Part shown: in pieces, positions 1-9,529 of the stretch
Position numbering within the stretch: the first letter of the stretch is position 1
Layout of the letters: each line of letters starts with the position of its first letter
NCBI GenBank assembly: GCA_938023075.1
Contig: CALHDG010000030.1
Location: forward strand, 1 to 64,000
Length of the DNA: 64,000 bases
From: an uncultured Chitinophagales bacterium
GTDB lineage: Bacteria > Bacteroidota > Bacteroidia > Chitinophagales > JAHDHT01
Reading direction: 5' to 3'
Translations under genes and position numbers: made by a program
The notes under the pieces: generated by a model
What the model was told of the DNA's origin: nothing
The model's database searches: none
What the model saw: only the letters and a program-made list of their open reading frames with translations

Positions 1-3000
1 CCTGGCTGGTCACCATTATCGTTGCCGTCTACGCCATTGTCGGCGGTGTCGGTTGGGGTACTACTTAGGGGGAAATCCATATCGGGTACTGGTATTTGAA
101 CGATGTAATCGCCTGGTAATAAATCTCCAAAGAAATAATCACCGTTCGCATCGGTCATTGTGGTTGCTATTACTGCGCCTGTATCGTCTAATAATTCTAC
201 TGTTACGCCTTCAATTCCGGCTTCGCCTGCATCTTGTGTTCCACTATCATCGGAATCGACGAAGACTGTTGAACCTATGCTCATTAAACAGTCTGTTCTA
301 ATTACTTCTAAAGAATTGGACAGATCGAAACAACCGACTAAATCAGTTGGAGCTGTGTTTCCAACTTCTAAGCCTGTTAAGCCATCTACAAAATTGATAT
401 TCCATATTAAACAAGTACCTACATCTACCCCTTCAAAATTAACATCACTTGGGCTTTGAGGCAAACCTAATATTTCACCAGCGGCATCAGTAACAATCCA
501 TTGGTTGTTTGTAGCTACAGCTCCACTAAATGGAGTTGAAACAATATCTCCTGCAGGTATAAAATCTGGTATACCATCGGTAACACAAAACTCAAATGGT
601 CCGCCATCTAAAGTTACAGCATTAGGAGTGTATCGGATTACCTCAATAGGATCTGACAAATCAAAACATCCTTGCAAATCTGCTGCATTTGCACCTGCTG
701 TTGCGCCGGTTAAACCATCTTCGAAACTTAAATGCCATATTAAACAAGTGCCTGCACCGGCGCCATCAAAATCTACATCAAAGGGTGTTGGTGGCAAACC
801 TAATATATTACCATCAGAATCGGTTACTACCCATTGTGAGTTGGCACCAACATTACCTGCTAAAGTGATGGCTCCTGCCGGAATAAAATCAGCAATACCA
901 TCACCTACACAGAACTCGAATGGACCGCCTGTAATAGTTCCGCTTTCTGGTGTAACACGAATAACTTCTATTGGATCTGACAAATCAAAACATCCTTCTA
1001 AATCGGCTGCATTTGCACCTGCTGTTGCACCGGTTAAACCATCTTCGAAACTTAAATGCCATATTAAACAAGTTCCTGGACCTGCGCCGTCAAAATCTAC
1101 ATCGAAGGGTGTTGCGGGTAAACCTAAAATATTACCATCGGCATCAGTTACTACCCATTGTGAGTTGCCCCCAACATTACCTGCTAAAGTGATGGCTCCT
1201 GCTGGAATAAAATCTGGTATGCCATCGCCTACACAGAATTCGAACGGACCGCCTGTTATTGTTCCGCTTTCTGGAGTAAGCCGAATAACTTCTATTGGAT
1301 CTGACAAATCAAAACATCCATCTAAATCGGCTGCATCAGCACCTACTGTTGCACCGGTTAAACCATCTTCGAAACTTAAATGCCATATTAAACAAGTGCC
1401 TACCCCTGCACCGTCAAAATCTACATCGAAGGGTGTTGCAGGTAAACCTAATATAATACCATTACCATCGGTTACTACATATTGTGAGTTGGTTCCTACT
1501 TCATTTGTTAAAGTTATTTCTCCTGCCGGAATAAAATCAGGTATACCATCGCCTACACAGAATATGAAGGGACCGCCTGCCAATACACCGCCGTCATCAA
1601 TACAGAAGATACCATAATCTATGTGTTGGTCTTCGTCACTATCAGTCATATCAGTGTCGCTTGGGTTATAACAAACTGACACTCCATCATTATTAGGCGA
1701 ATCATCGTCATCTGTTGGACAATCGACCGTGCCATCATTGTTGGCATCGGCATTACCCGTACTGTTGCCGAAACCCGGTGGCAAGTTAGAGATTTGTGTT
1801 TGATAGGTTAGCCCATCATCTAAACAAACGCTTTGTCCTTCTGGAAATTGATTAAATATATAACTACCGTCTGCACCCGTAGTAGTGGTTGCAACTAAAG
1901 TTGTAGAACCATCTGCATTACAAGCCAATAACTCTACCGTAACATTTGGCACACCGGCATCAGTACCTTGACAACCATCGTTATCTAAATCAAAGAAAAC
2001 AACACCGGCTACTTCTTCGCAACATCCATTTAAAGTTGGATCAATCCAAACATCATCGGGTGGTATGAAACAAGTTGGGTCACCATTTAATATAACTAAA
2101 CCGCAAGGATCAACTGCTGCAGCCGGATCGGCAAAGGTAAGGTCATTCACTCCCGGGTTACCGTCGTCACTTCCAGCTTCTTTCGAGTCTGCACAACCAT
2201 CTCCATCACTATCTAAATCTTGAAAATCTGGTATGCCGTCACCGTCTGTATCTTCTGGTGCAGTAGCACAAGCAAAATCTACTAAACCATCTCTACAGCC
2301 ATCTCCATCGGCATCAGGATAAATGGCATTGTTATCATTATCGAGCATACACCTTTCTAAGGTTAGGGTAATATCACCGCATGCCTCTACAGCATCTGGT
2401 ATACCATCGTTATCTGAATCATTATCTAAATGATCAGGAATATTATCGCCGTCGGTATCAATACCAACGCAATCTTCAGCTAAAGTACAGCCTTCGTTAA
2501 ATACTACGGTATATGACCCACCTTCATTATTAGCTGTGGTATTATTATTGAACGTGTAAACTACTTGGTCTACACAATCATCAAATGTTACCGTAAATGC
2601 ATAATCAGCACCTCCCGGACTTTGTAAATTATCATTTTCACTAATTGCAATAGTTGCTCCTGTGTAGACATCATTTAAATTATTAAGTATTTCTGCGCCT
2701 TGATTACTAACTACCATAGTTACCGGTCCAGAAGGTCCGATGGCTGTTATAGTTAGTGAGTCTGTTCTATCTATATCAAAAACATCCATAACTAAATTAC
2801 AAACAGGCTGGCTAAAGCTATAGGTATTTTCTATAAAATTAGCTGCAGTGAGCGAGCCAGTAACACCTTGTCGAATACCTATATCACCGGTGGTTTGAGA
2901 AGTATTAATTTCATCTTCATCTAAGGCTGCTGTACCTCCAAAAATTCGGGTGCCTTGAATAATGGCATTGCCAATGAAAATATTGGCAGCATTAAATTCG

Positions 3001-4628
3001 TTTAAGCCATTAGTAGGTGTATTATTTAAAGCAGTTAAATCTGGTGTTGTACAAAAGTCTGCTTCAACCACACATCCTTCAAGAATATCTGGTATACCAT
3101 CATTATCATCATCAATATCTACCGTATCGGGTACACCATCTCTGTCTTTGTCTGGTCCGTCGGTAATACAACCTTGGCAGTTATCTTGTGTTGGGTCGAT
3201 CCACGAGTTAGATACAGGTACCTGACAAGGCGCAAATGTACCTGCTAAAACCACCCCACAAACATCCACTGCAGGATTTTCAAAAGTATCTTCATTTACA
3301 TTAGGATTAGAGTTTGAAGCCGATTCAATAGCATCTGCACAACCATCATTATCAGAATCCAAATCTAAATAATCTGGAGTTCCATCACCATCAGAATCAA
3401 TGGGTGCTTGTGCGCATACATTTAATAGTAAGCCATTCGGACAACCATCAGCATTTAAGTTATAAGCACCATCACCATCAAAGTCTAATGCGCAATCTTC
3501 TAAAACCAAGGTAATATCACCACATGCTTCAATAGCATCTGGAATACCATCATTATCCGAATCTAAATCTAAAGAGTTTGGTACGCCATCTCCATCAATA
3601 TCAGAATTTGCAACGGGCTGACCACAACCTTCATTAAAAGTAACTGAATAAGAGCCGCCTGTATTATTTGCATCCCCTTCATTATTAAAGGTGTATACAA
3701 CTTCATCAACACATTGATCGAAAACCACTATAAAACCATAGTCTGTTCCGCCTGGATCTTGTAAGTTATCATCTTCATCTGCAGTTATTAAAGTTGTTCC
3801 AGAGCCTGTTACAGAATCTAATAAGGCGCCTGGATTAATGACCGTCATAGTAACTGGTGTGCCACCATTAGAACTTTCAACAGTTAACAAATCTGTTCTA
3901 TCTATATCCCAAACCGTCATTTGTAAATTGCAAACCGGTTGATTGAACGTGTAAGTATTTATCATTTGATCGGCAGCATCAGGCGAATCTAATACCCCTT
4001 GTCGAATACCGAGATCGCCTGTAGTTTGGCTATTGTTGATAATATCTTCATCTTGACCAGCATTACCTGTAAAGGTATTGGTTAAGGTAATAGTTGCCCC
4101 ACCAATGGTTACTCCTGCAAGGGTTGTATTAGCTGCCGGTCCCCCTGCTAAAGCAACAAGATCGGGCGTACTACAGTCGCCGGGTACTAAAGCACCATCT
4201 TCATCGGTATCTAAAATACCATCATTATCAGAGTCTAAATCTCCACCGCCAGCACCGTCTCCGTCAGCTATCCCATCGCTATCTTTGTCGGGTCCATCGG
4301 CACAGCAGATTTCTATTACTTCAATCGGGCAACAAGTTTCAGCAGGGCATCCATTCGGATCGCCTCCTGTATAGGTATAAATACCTGCTGCAGTTACGGT
4401 AATTGAACCATTTGCATCACCTGCGCCAAGGCTCACTCCATTAGCATCTGTCCATTCACCATTTGCTAATACTATGGGAGGGGTAATATCTAAAACTTCC
4501 CCTAAATTGGTACAAAGTTCAATGGGTGGATCGCATTGTGCCTTACTTATAAAAACCTGACAAAGCACAAATGTCCATACTAATATAGCAAGTTGACAAA
4601 AGCGAAAAAGATAGTTATTTTTTTTCAT
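1..4628 (-). CDS. Giant secreted repeat protein (TSP3-like and SdrD B-like domains), C-terminus outside the window
   Basis: The reverse strand is open from an ATG at 4628 to the window edge (at least 1542 codons). Residues 1-31 form a signal peptide (MKKNNYLFRF start, hydrophobic core, then SKAQC). Next come aspartate-rich calcium-binding stretches of the thrombospondin type 3 kind (DxDxDGxxD), for example around 4200-4290, 3540-3600, 3080-3150 and 2200-2250. A block of roughly 250 residues containing NNSQTTGDxGIRQGV and YTFNN motifs occurs twice (about 4200-3600 and 3080-2490). Then comes an SdrD B-like domain (about 2010-1620), four 108-112-residue repeats, and a second SdrD B-like domain running off the left edge. 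The architecture suggests a large cell-surface or secreted adhesin-type protein. The expected C-terminal sorting domain cannot be seen. Function is unknown; family placement is confident. Confidence 0.88.
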   Translation of the reverse strand, partial: MKKNNYLFRFCQLAILVWTFVLCQVFISKAQCDPPIELCTNLGEVLDITPPIVLANGEWTDANGVSLGAGDANGSITVTAAGIYTYTGGDPNGCPAETCCPIEVIEICCADGPDKDSDGIADGDGAGGGDLDSDNDGILDTDEDGALVPGDCSTPDLVALAGGPAANTTLAGVTIGGATITLTNTFTGNAGQDEDIINNSQTTGDLGIRQGVLDSPDAADQMINTYTFNQPVCNLQMTVWDIDRTDLLTVESSNGGTPVTMTVINPGALLDSVTGSGTTLITADEDDNLQDPGGTDYGFIVVFDQCVDEVVYTFNNEGDANNTGGSYSVTFNEGCGQPVANSDIDGDGVPNSLDLDSDNDGIPDAIEACGDITLVLEDCALDFDGDGAYNLNADGCPNGLLLNVCAQAPIDSDGDGTPDYLDLDSDNDGCADAIESASNSNPNVNEDTFENPAVDVCGVVLAGTFAPCQVPVSNSWIDPTQDNCQGCITDGPDKDRDGVPDTVDIDDDNDGIPDILEGCVVEADFCTTPDLTALNNTPTNGLNEFNAANIFIGNAIIQGTRIFGGTAALDEDEINTSQTTGDIGIRQGVTGSLTAANFIENTYSFSQPVCNLVMDVFDIDRTDSLTITAIGPSGPVTMVVSNQGAEILNNLNDVYTGATIAISENDNLQSPGGADYAFTVTFDDCVDQVVYTFNNNTTANNEGGSYTVVFNEGCTLAEDCVGIDTDGDNIPDHLDNDSDNDGIPDAVEACGDITLTLERCMLDNDNNAIYPDADGDGCRDGLVDFACATAPEDTDGDGIPDFQDLDSDGDGCADSKEAGSDDGNPGVNDLTFADPAAAVDPCGLVILNGDPTCFIPPDDVWIDPTLNGCCEEVAGVVFFDLDNDGCQGTDAGVPNVTVELLACNADGSTTLVATTTTGADGSYIFNQFPEGQSVCLDDGLTYQTQISNLPPGFGNSTGNADANNDGTVDCPTDDDDSPNNDGVSVCYNPSDTDMTDSDEDQHIDYGIFCIDDGGVLAGGPFIFCVGDGIPDFIPAGEITLTNEVGTNSQYVVTDGNGIILGLPATPFDVDFDGAGVGTCLIWHLSFEDGLTGATVGADAADLDGCFDLSDPIEVIRLTPESGTITGGPFEFCVGDGIPDFIPAGAITLAGNVGGNSQWVVTDADGNILGLPATPFDVDFDGAGPGTCLIWHLSFEDGLTGATAGANAADLEGCFDLSDPIEVIRVTPESGTITGGPFEFCVGDGIADFIPAGAITLAGNVGANSQWVVTDSDGNILGLPPTPFDVDFDGAGAGTCLIWHLSFEDGLTGATAGANAADLQGCFDLSDPIEVIRYTPNAVTLDGGPFEFCVTDGIPDFIPAGDIVSTPFSGAVATNNQWIVTDAAGEILGLPQSPSDVNFEGVDVGTCLIWNINFVDGLTGLEVGNTAPTDLVGCFDLSNSLEVIRTDCLMSIGSTVFVDSDDSGTQDAGEAGIEGVTVELLDDTGAVIATTMTDANGDYFFGDLLPGDYIVQIPVPDMDFPLSSTPTDTADNGVDGNDNGDQP
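300..1590 (-). repeat. Four tandem 324-336-bp coding repeats
   Basis: Inside the giant secreted protein, a GCFDLS-encoding anchor recurs at 318, 654, 978 and 1302. The spacings are 336, 324 and 324 bp, that is 112, 108 and 108 codons. Each unit starts with a GGPFEFCVGDGIPDFIPAG-like segment and ends at GCFDLS-PIEVIR. Two conserved cysteines per unit suggest an internal disulphide. The three right-hand units are nearly identical at DNA level, which points to recent expansion or homogenisation; the left-most is the most divergent. Confidence 0.9.
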
Positions 4629-4755
4629 ACTATATCTATTTTTCAAGATTTCAATACTTGCTTGTAACAAAGTAGGCAAGTCTAAATACTGAAACTTATA
4701 TAAAATTATTAAATTATTTTTTTCTTTCATATTACGTTCTAATTGATTTAGGCAA

Positions 4756-5442
4756 TCAAGAGATATTTTTAATGATGGCAAATTGACCAAATTGACTAAT
4801 ACAATTTATTGGGTAATCCTCATCTGCAATTATGGGATAAGGCATAGCTCGCAAATTAGTTGGGTAGTATAAATGTTTTATTGTAACTGTATGAGACAGC
4901 CCAATTTTATCCCATCCATCAACAACCGTATTGGCAGGGTTTGGTATACCTTTTAATGTGGATTGTAGAATAACCCCATCGCCTTGGGTTGCCAAATCAA
5001 CAGGGTAGCTTGGTGCTACTCCATTGGTTAAATCTCCATCGTTCCATATTTTTATAGTGGCTTGAATTGGGTTTTCAATATCTGTTTCAAATCCGTCTTC
5101 CCAATGGTTGTAATAATTTACGGTGTTAGTTGCAATTACCCCAATAGAAAAATAGCCATTCATTGGGTAATCTATTGTAGAAATATATCGAGAAGATTCT
5201 ATTGACCGGTGGTTTGGATTTGGGTTAATTTCACTAAATCCAACTTTCTGACAATTTTCGTACCCTGTAAATACGGATGTAAAAAAGTCATGAATTTGAC
5301 CTTCTGCAATAGGCAGATAATGTATTTGAATGGGTGCTACATAATCGCAAGATTGCGCCCAGCCTTGCAAGGTTTGACATACCAGAAAAATACCTAGTAC
5401 AGCAAACTTGTAAAAGATTTTCAAAAAGTCATTTTTTCTCAT
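4756..5442 (-). CDS. Secreted protein of unknown function
   Basis: I do not recognise this 228-residue protein. The start at 5442 gives MRKNDFLKIF followed by a hydrophobic stretch and a cut site near GWAQS, a clear signal peptide. An upstream in-frame ATG at 5499 would add 19 residues in front of it and is less likely. The mature part begins SCDYVAPIQIHYLP and contains several Asn/Tyr-rich stretches and three cysteines, as is common for extracellular Bacteroidota proteins. It lies downstream of the start of the giant repeat protein's divergent-looking upstream region but reads in the same direction, 127 bp before that gene's start, so the two could be co-transcribed. No domain assignment is possible from sequence reading. 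Confidence 0.7.
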   Translation of the reverse strand: MRKNDFLKIFYKFAVLGIFLVCQTLQGWAQSCDYVAPIQIHYLPIAEGQIHDFFTSVFTGYENCQKVGFSEINPNPNHRSIESSRYISTIDYPMNGYFSIGVIATNTVNYYNHWEDGFETDIENPIQATIKIWNDGDLTNGVAPSYPVDLATQGDGVILQSTLKGIPNPANTVVDGWDKIGLSHTVTIKHLYYPTNLRAMPYPIIADEDYPINCISQFGQFAIIKNIS

Positions 5443-6270
5443 ATCTACATATATTTTATTTAAAAAAATGTATTGTGATAGAAAGAATTGCGAAAACATG
5501 CAAAATCCCCTTTTTGAAAGTATTCAAACTTAATTTATTCAAATTTTTCATAATTAAAGGCGATTTTGCCTCCTATTAAAACAATTTATCTATCAATATA
5601 CGATTAATATGAAGGCGGGTTACAGCTTTGTGCATCTAATAAAAAGGTTGTTGGAAAATTAGGGATAATTGTTTGTGAAATGATTTATAGCCTAAGTGGT
5701 TTTGAAGCCTAAGCCATTATTAGCATCACATTATATAATTATATATTAAATATATTATATATAAAGTGAATAGAAAAGACTGCTGGCAATTTAAGACGCA
5801 AACTTAAAAAAAATAACTCTTTGATTATCAGTGAATCTATTAACAATACGTGGCATAATCAAAAACAAAAATTACACCTGTTAGAAAAAATTAATTATTT
5901 AAAAATATTTTAAATAATTGTTATTTGGCTACGAACCAAATATCAAATAAAAAAATTTATTCTTTATTTTGTTGGAAAGACGAAATAGAATTAACAAATT
6001 TTAACGAAGAAATTTGGCTTTCCGTTCTACTTACAACCTTTGTTTTATCATTTTAATTTTCGTCATTAAATCATTTAGTGCAGCTAAATTTTTTTAGATA
6101 AAATATATTTTTCAACAATTGACTTAAATTGCTTATGCCAATCAATATGTAAAGTGTTTCAAGTTTTAGAGGAAAAAGTGAATGTTACCGTTGAATTGTA
6201 GAACAGTAAGATGGCTTACAAAAATACTCTTTTGTAGTTTTGATCAAATTACAATTTTACTTAAGTAATA
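5443..6270. other. AT-rich stretch without a recognisable gene
   Basis: About 830 bp of very AT-rich DNA with runs such as the alternating AT tract at 5730-5765. I see no convincing coding region, RNA gene or terminator. The right end probably holds the eroded 5' part of the alpha/beta hydrolase pseudogene. Confidence 0.5.
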
Positions 6271-6887
6271 GAGTTGGCAAATAGCGGATTTAATGCAGTG
6301 GCTGTAGATTTAAGAGCACACGGTAAAAGTAAAGGAGTCACTGTACATTTGGCGTAAAAGAAAAGAACGATATGACCGCTTTAATCAATTCCATGTTGGA
6401 AGATGAACAACTAAAAAACGCTCCTATAGGTATTTGGGGGCAATCTCTTGGCGGGGCAATTGCCTTGCAATCGATGGAGGTTGATGATCGAATTCAATTT
6501 GGTCTTATTGACAGCACCTTCTGCGATTTTAAAACTATTGTCAATGATTATTTTAACTATTATCTGGGTTTTAGCTTTCGACAGTTGACAAATTATTTGG
6601 TCAATCGAGCAGGTAAAATTGCCGGTTTTGACCCAAATGAGGCTAACCCGTTTATGTACTGTAAACAAATTGACCAAACGGTTTTAATCGTTCACGGAAA
6701 TAAAGACCAACGAATCAATATTAAATACGGTAAAGCCAATTTTGATAATTTGAAAAGTATCAACAAAGAATTGCTCACCATTGAAGGGGCTAATCATGCT
6801 ACAGTTTGGGAAACGGGCGGAGCGGATTATTTTGAGAAAGTGTTTGCTTTTATGGAAGTCAATTTAAAGTTAACCCCATGTGAATAA
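6271..6887 (+). pseudogene. Alpha/beta hydrolase, frameshifted and lacking its 5' end
   Basis: From 6271 the frame reads ELANSGFNAVAVDLRAHGKSKG, typical of the beta4 region of alpha/beta hydrolases, then hits a stop at 6355. The continuation TFGVKEKNDMTALINSML lies in another frame and leads into an open frame that ends at 6887. The C-terminal part keeps the nucleophile elbow GQSLGG, a plausible acid (GNKDQ) and the catalytic histidine (GANHATVW). The family normally has a continuous LRAHGKSxG-xxTFGxxEKxD segment, so one short indel near 6340 separates the halves. No N-terminal signal or oxyanion region could be found upstream. The 171-residue ORF from 6372 is therefore a remnant and not an intact gene. 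Confidence 0.8.
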
Positions 6888-6922
6888 AAACAACAGGTAT
6901 TGAAAATCTAAAAACATACACC

Positions 6923-6930
6923 TATATTTG
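6923..6930 (+). promoter_or_regulatory. Bacteroidota-type -7 element (TATATTTG)
   Basis: TATATTTG matches the TAnnTTTG consensus of the Bacteroidota primary sigma factor and lies 10 bp before the antitoxin-remnant ATG at 6941. No clear -33 TTTG is visible. Confidence 0.5.
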
Positions 6931-6940
6931 TAGTTAAATT

Positions 6941-7152
6941 ATGAATTCGAAATTAACATTAACGATTAAAAAGGAAGTTATTGAAATCGCAAAAGAGTAT
7001 ATTTCAAATTAATCACTACTAATAGAATAGAGAGCAAACCCACTGATCTATCTCCACGAGTACAAAGACTTCGAGGTATAATAAAGACCAACGAAAAAAT
7101 AGATCATAGGAAAATCCTTACAGAAGAATTGTCAAAAAAGTATGACATCTAA
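6941..7152 (+). pseudogene. Degraded DUF6364-like antitoxin
   Basis: The frame opens MNSKLTLTIKKEVIEIAKEY, the typical N-terminus of the DUF6364 antitoxin family (ribbon-helix-helix-like), and stops after ISN. After about 20 bp the C-terminal part reappears in another frame as SPRVQRLRGIIKTNEKIDHR and ends at 7152 with a stop overlapping the next ATG. The central part is deleted or frameshifted. The organisation (antitoxin stop overlapping toxin start) is that of an ordinary type II toxin-antitoxin pair. Confidence 0.72.
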
Positions 7153-7240
7153 ACTATTCATTGATTCAGATGTGGTAAAAGACTTTTTTACAGACAGAGA
7201 ACCACATGTAAATCCTGCAAGTAAGTTATTTGTTCAATAG
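7142..7240 (+). pseudogene. PIN-domain toxin, N-terminal fragment
   Basis: A 32-residue ORF begins MTSKLFIDSDVVKDFFTDRE, the usual first beta strand and first acidic residue region of VapC-like PIN ribonucleases that pair with DUF6364 antitoxins. It stops at 7238-7240. The remaining roughly 100 residues and the other catalytic acids are absent. It overlaps the antitoxin remnant by 11 bp. Both halves of this module are dead. Confidence 0.7.
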
Positions 7241-7338
7241 AATTATTCAGTTAATAAACATAAATATCCTTGTATTTTCTATCCGTTCTTTCCCTAAAGT
7301 TCATTTACTTTGCCACTCAATAAATTGCAAAGTATATT

Positions 7339-8589
7339 ATGATCAACATAAAACCGTTTAAAGGATACAGGCCACCGGCTGACTTAGTAGAAAAAGTAGC
7401 TGCAGTACCTTATGATGTAATTAACTTGCAAGAAGCAAAAGCCATGGCTACCGGTAATCCACAATCGTTTTTACACATTACCCGTTCTGAAATTGATTTG
7501 CCCAATAACGATCAGCTATACAGTCAAGAAGTGTATGATAAAGCTAGAAGCAATTTTTTATATTTTGCAGAAAAAGGGTGGTTGCTTGAAGATGAACAGG
7601 AAAGTATTTATTTATACCGTCAGCAAATGGGCGACCATATACAAACCGGCATTTTAGCATTAAGCAGCACTGCAGATTATTTTAACAATCGAATAAAAAA
7701 GCATGAATTTACCCGGCCGGTTAAAGAGCAAGACCGCATTAACAATATGAAAACATCCGGTATTCATGCGGGTCCGGTTTTTTTAACCTACCAACACGTA
7801 ACCGAAATTAGCACTTGGGTGGCAGATTGGGTGAACAACCATCAGGCAACTTATCATTTCACTGCGGAAGATGGCATTATACATACCTTATGGTGTGTTG
7901 ATAATCCTGAAAAAATAGAAGTGTTGATTGAACTGTTTAAAAGCAAAGTGCCGGCAAGTTATATTGCTGATGGACATCACCGGGCAGCTTCGAGTGCCAA
8001 AGTGGGCAAACTGTTGGCAGAAGCAAACCCCAACGACACAGGTGCAGAACCTTATCACTATTTTTTGTCGGTTTTATTTCCAGATAATGAAATGCAAATT
8101 TTAGATTACAACCGTTTAATTAAAGATTTAAATGGATTAAGCAGCCAATCTTTTTTAGAAGCAATAGAAGCGGATTTTGACATTGAAAAACAAGGTACAG
8201 AAGCCTATAAACCCAATACACCTCGTTATTTTGGCTTGTATTTGGACCAACAATGGTATAGCTTAAAAGCAAAGCCACACACTTACAATGAAAACGATGC
8301 AATAGATACGTTAGACATCAGTACATTATCCACTTATTTATTAGATAAGGTATTGGGTATAAAAGATCAGCGAACTGACGACCGTATTGATTTTGTTGGT
8401 GGAATTAGAGGCTTGTTTGAATTAGAAAAAAGGGTGAATAGCGGTGATTGGAAAATGGCAATTGCCTTGCATCCGGTTAGTATACAACAATTAATTGATA
8501 TTGCCGATAGTGGAGAAGTAATGCCACCTAAAAGTACTTGGTTTGAGCCGAAGTTGCGCAGCGGCTTAGTGGTACACCGGTTTGCTTAA
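7339..8589 (+). CDS. DUF1015 family protein
   Basis: The 416-residue product opens MINIKPFKGYRPP and keeps the family's VAAVPYDVIN motif (residues 21-30) and the strongly conserved ADGHHRA motif (210-216). It also has a C-terminal GGIRGLFELE segment, and its length is normal for the family. DUF1015 proteins are widespread in Bacteroidota and Clostridia, often next to serine biosynthesis genes, but no enzymatic function is established. Here it stands alone: pseudogenes upstream and a divergent lipoprotein downstream. The ATG at 7339 is preceded by TTACTTTG at 7309-7316, one base off a TAnnTTTG promoter element. Family assignment is firm; function unknown. Confidence 0.9.
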   Translation: MINIKPFKGYRPPADLVEKVAAVPYDVINLQEAKAMATGNPQSFLHITRSEIDLPNNDQLYSQEVYDKARSNFLYFAEKGWLLEDEQESIYLYRQQMGDHIQTGILALSSTADYFNNRIKKHEFTRPVKEQDRINNMKTSGIHAGPVFLTYQHVTEISTWVADWVNNHQATYHFTAEDGIIHTLWCVDNPEKIEVLIELFKSKVPASYIADGHHRAASSAKVGKLLAEANPNDTGAEPYHYFLSVLFPDNEMQILDYNRLIKDLNGLSSQSFLEAIEADFDIEKQGTEAYKPNTPRYFGLYLDQQWYSLKAKPHTYNENDAIDTLDISTLSTYLLDKVLGIKDQRTDDRIDFVGGIRGLFELEKRVNSGDWKMAIALHPVSIQQLIDIADSGEVMPPKSTWFEPKLRSGLVVHRFA

Positions 8590-8696
8590 TCTTTCAAAGT
8601 TTACTAATTCATTAAAATATTTTTTTGATGCGAAACAGTTGGAGGATTGTTGAAGATAAGACCCTGCACATTACGCAAATTAATCAAATTGATAAT

Positions 8697-9134
8697 TTAT
8701 ATTTTATTAAAAACATAAGTAATATCGCAGCCTGAACTTTCACTTTTATATTCAAAGGTGAGCATATCTTCTTCATGAACAATATCCCTGCAAAAAGTAT
8801 CAAAACAAATTTTAATTTGATCTTCTCCCCTTATATATGTTCCAACAAAATTGTTATCTTCTAATATGCCATTACGTTTGATTTTCTGCATTTGAGTAAA
8901 GGTGCCATCTTCATCAAATATGAAAGTTAATTCATTGCAATATTCAACATTGACCTCGTTACATTTAAAACCAGATAAAAGTAAAAATATATTTCTTTCA
9001 TTATCATCACAGTTTTCCGCTAAAAAACTTGTTGCTCTCCACTTGCCGATAAAATTATTCTCATCTTTTTTACAAGCGGTAAAAATTAGAGCCATTAAAA
9101 AAATCAGGAGGATTGATGTATATGTGTTTTTCAT
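8697..9134 (-). CDS. Small lipoprotein, lipocalin-like
   Basis: This 145-residue protein has a signal peptide ending in a lipobox (FTAC, Cys21) followed by KKDENN, so it is predicted to be lipid-anchored. The body reads FIGKWRATSF near residue 29 and later TFIFDEDGTFTQ and EDMLTFEYKS, the beta-strand pattern seen in Bacteroidota lipocalin-like lipoproteins. Six cysteines follow the lipobox, which is rather many. No neighbour suggests a role. It is convergent with the DUF1015 gene. Confidence 0.7.
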   Translation of the reverse strand: MKNTYTSILLIFLMALIFTACKKDENNFIGKWRATSFLAENCDDNERNIFLLLSGFKCNEVNVEYCNELTFIFDEDGTFTQMQKIKRNGILEDNNFVGTYIRGEDQIKICFDTFCRDIVHEEDMLTFEYKSESSGCDITYVFNKI

Positions 9135-9187
9135 ATTAAAAATTATTAAGTTAATTTATTGAAATCGCATATAAAGATAAACAATTG

Positions 9188-9430
9188 AACAAGTTTTACA
9201 AAGTGTTAATGCAGTTTTCGAGTGCCGTCCATTTTTCTTTCAACGAAGAACCGAAGTTTTTAAACTAGCCCCGATTGCAGCGGTTATGCCATTTTGCATG
9301 GCTTTTGTAGCGCAGGCAAATGGCATTTGAGCGGAAAGCGGGACTGCCCTATATGAAAAGCCTAATGGTATCGCTTCAAAAAAAATATATACAAAAGTAT
9401 ACACTATTTTTTGGTTTAGATAAACTTGTC
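9188..9430 (+). repeat. Family 1 structured repeat, copy A
   Basis: About 243 bp bounded by short inverted ends (ACAAGTTTTA at 9189, ATAAACTTGT at 9420). The core at 9266-9343 starts TAGCCCCGATTGCAGCGG, has a perfect inverted repeat (ATGCCATTT with AAATGGCAT) and ends GAGCGGAAAGCGGGAC. The outer CCCG and CGGG can pair. A TCGCTTCAAAAAAAA motif follows at 9371. The same element recurs near 11.5, 12.5, 28.1 and 47.7 kb. Confidence 0.8.
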
Positions 9431-9529
9431 AATAATTACTATAAAATTTTGATATACTTTCTGAGGTGTTTTTAAAATATATTAGCTAATTATGTAGTTG
9501 GTTTTTTATATAGAATATAAACCAACAAT

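Noticed and set aside
300-1590. Possible non-coding satellite repeat
   Set aside because: The period is a multiple of three and the minus-strand frame stays open with conserved cysteines, so it is coding.
53-1617. Long plus-strand ORFs of low complexity (for example 505-1617)
   Set aside because: They are antisense shadows of the repeat-rich secreted protein; their translation is Ser/Pro/Lys-rich repeats mirroring the minus-strand repeats.
6411-6677. Minus-strand ORF opposite the hydrolase remnant
   Set aside because: No family features, and it is antisense to a recognisable, though broken, coding sequence.
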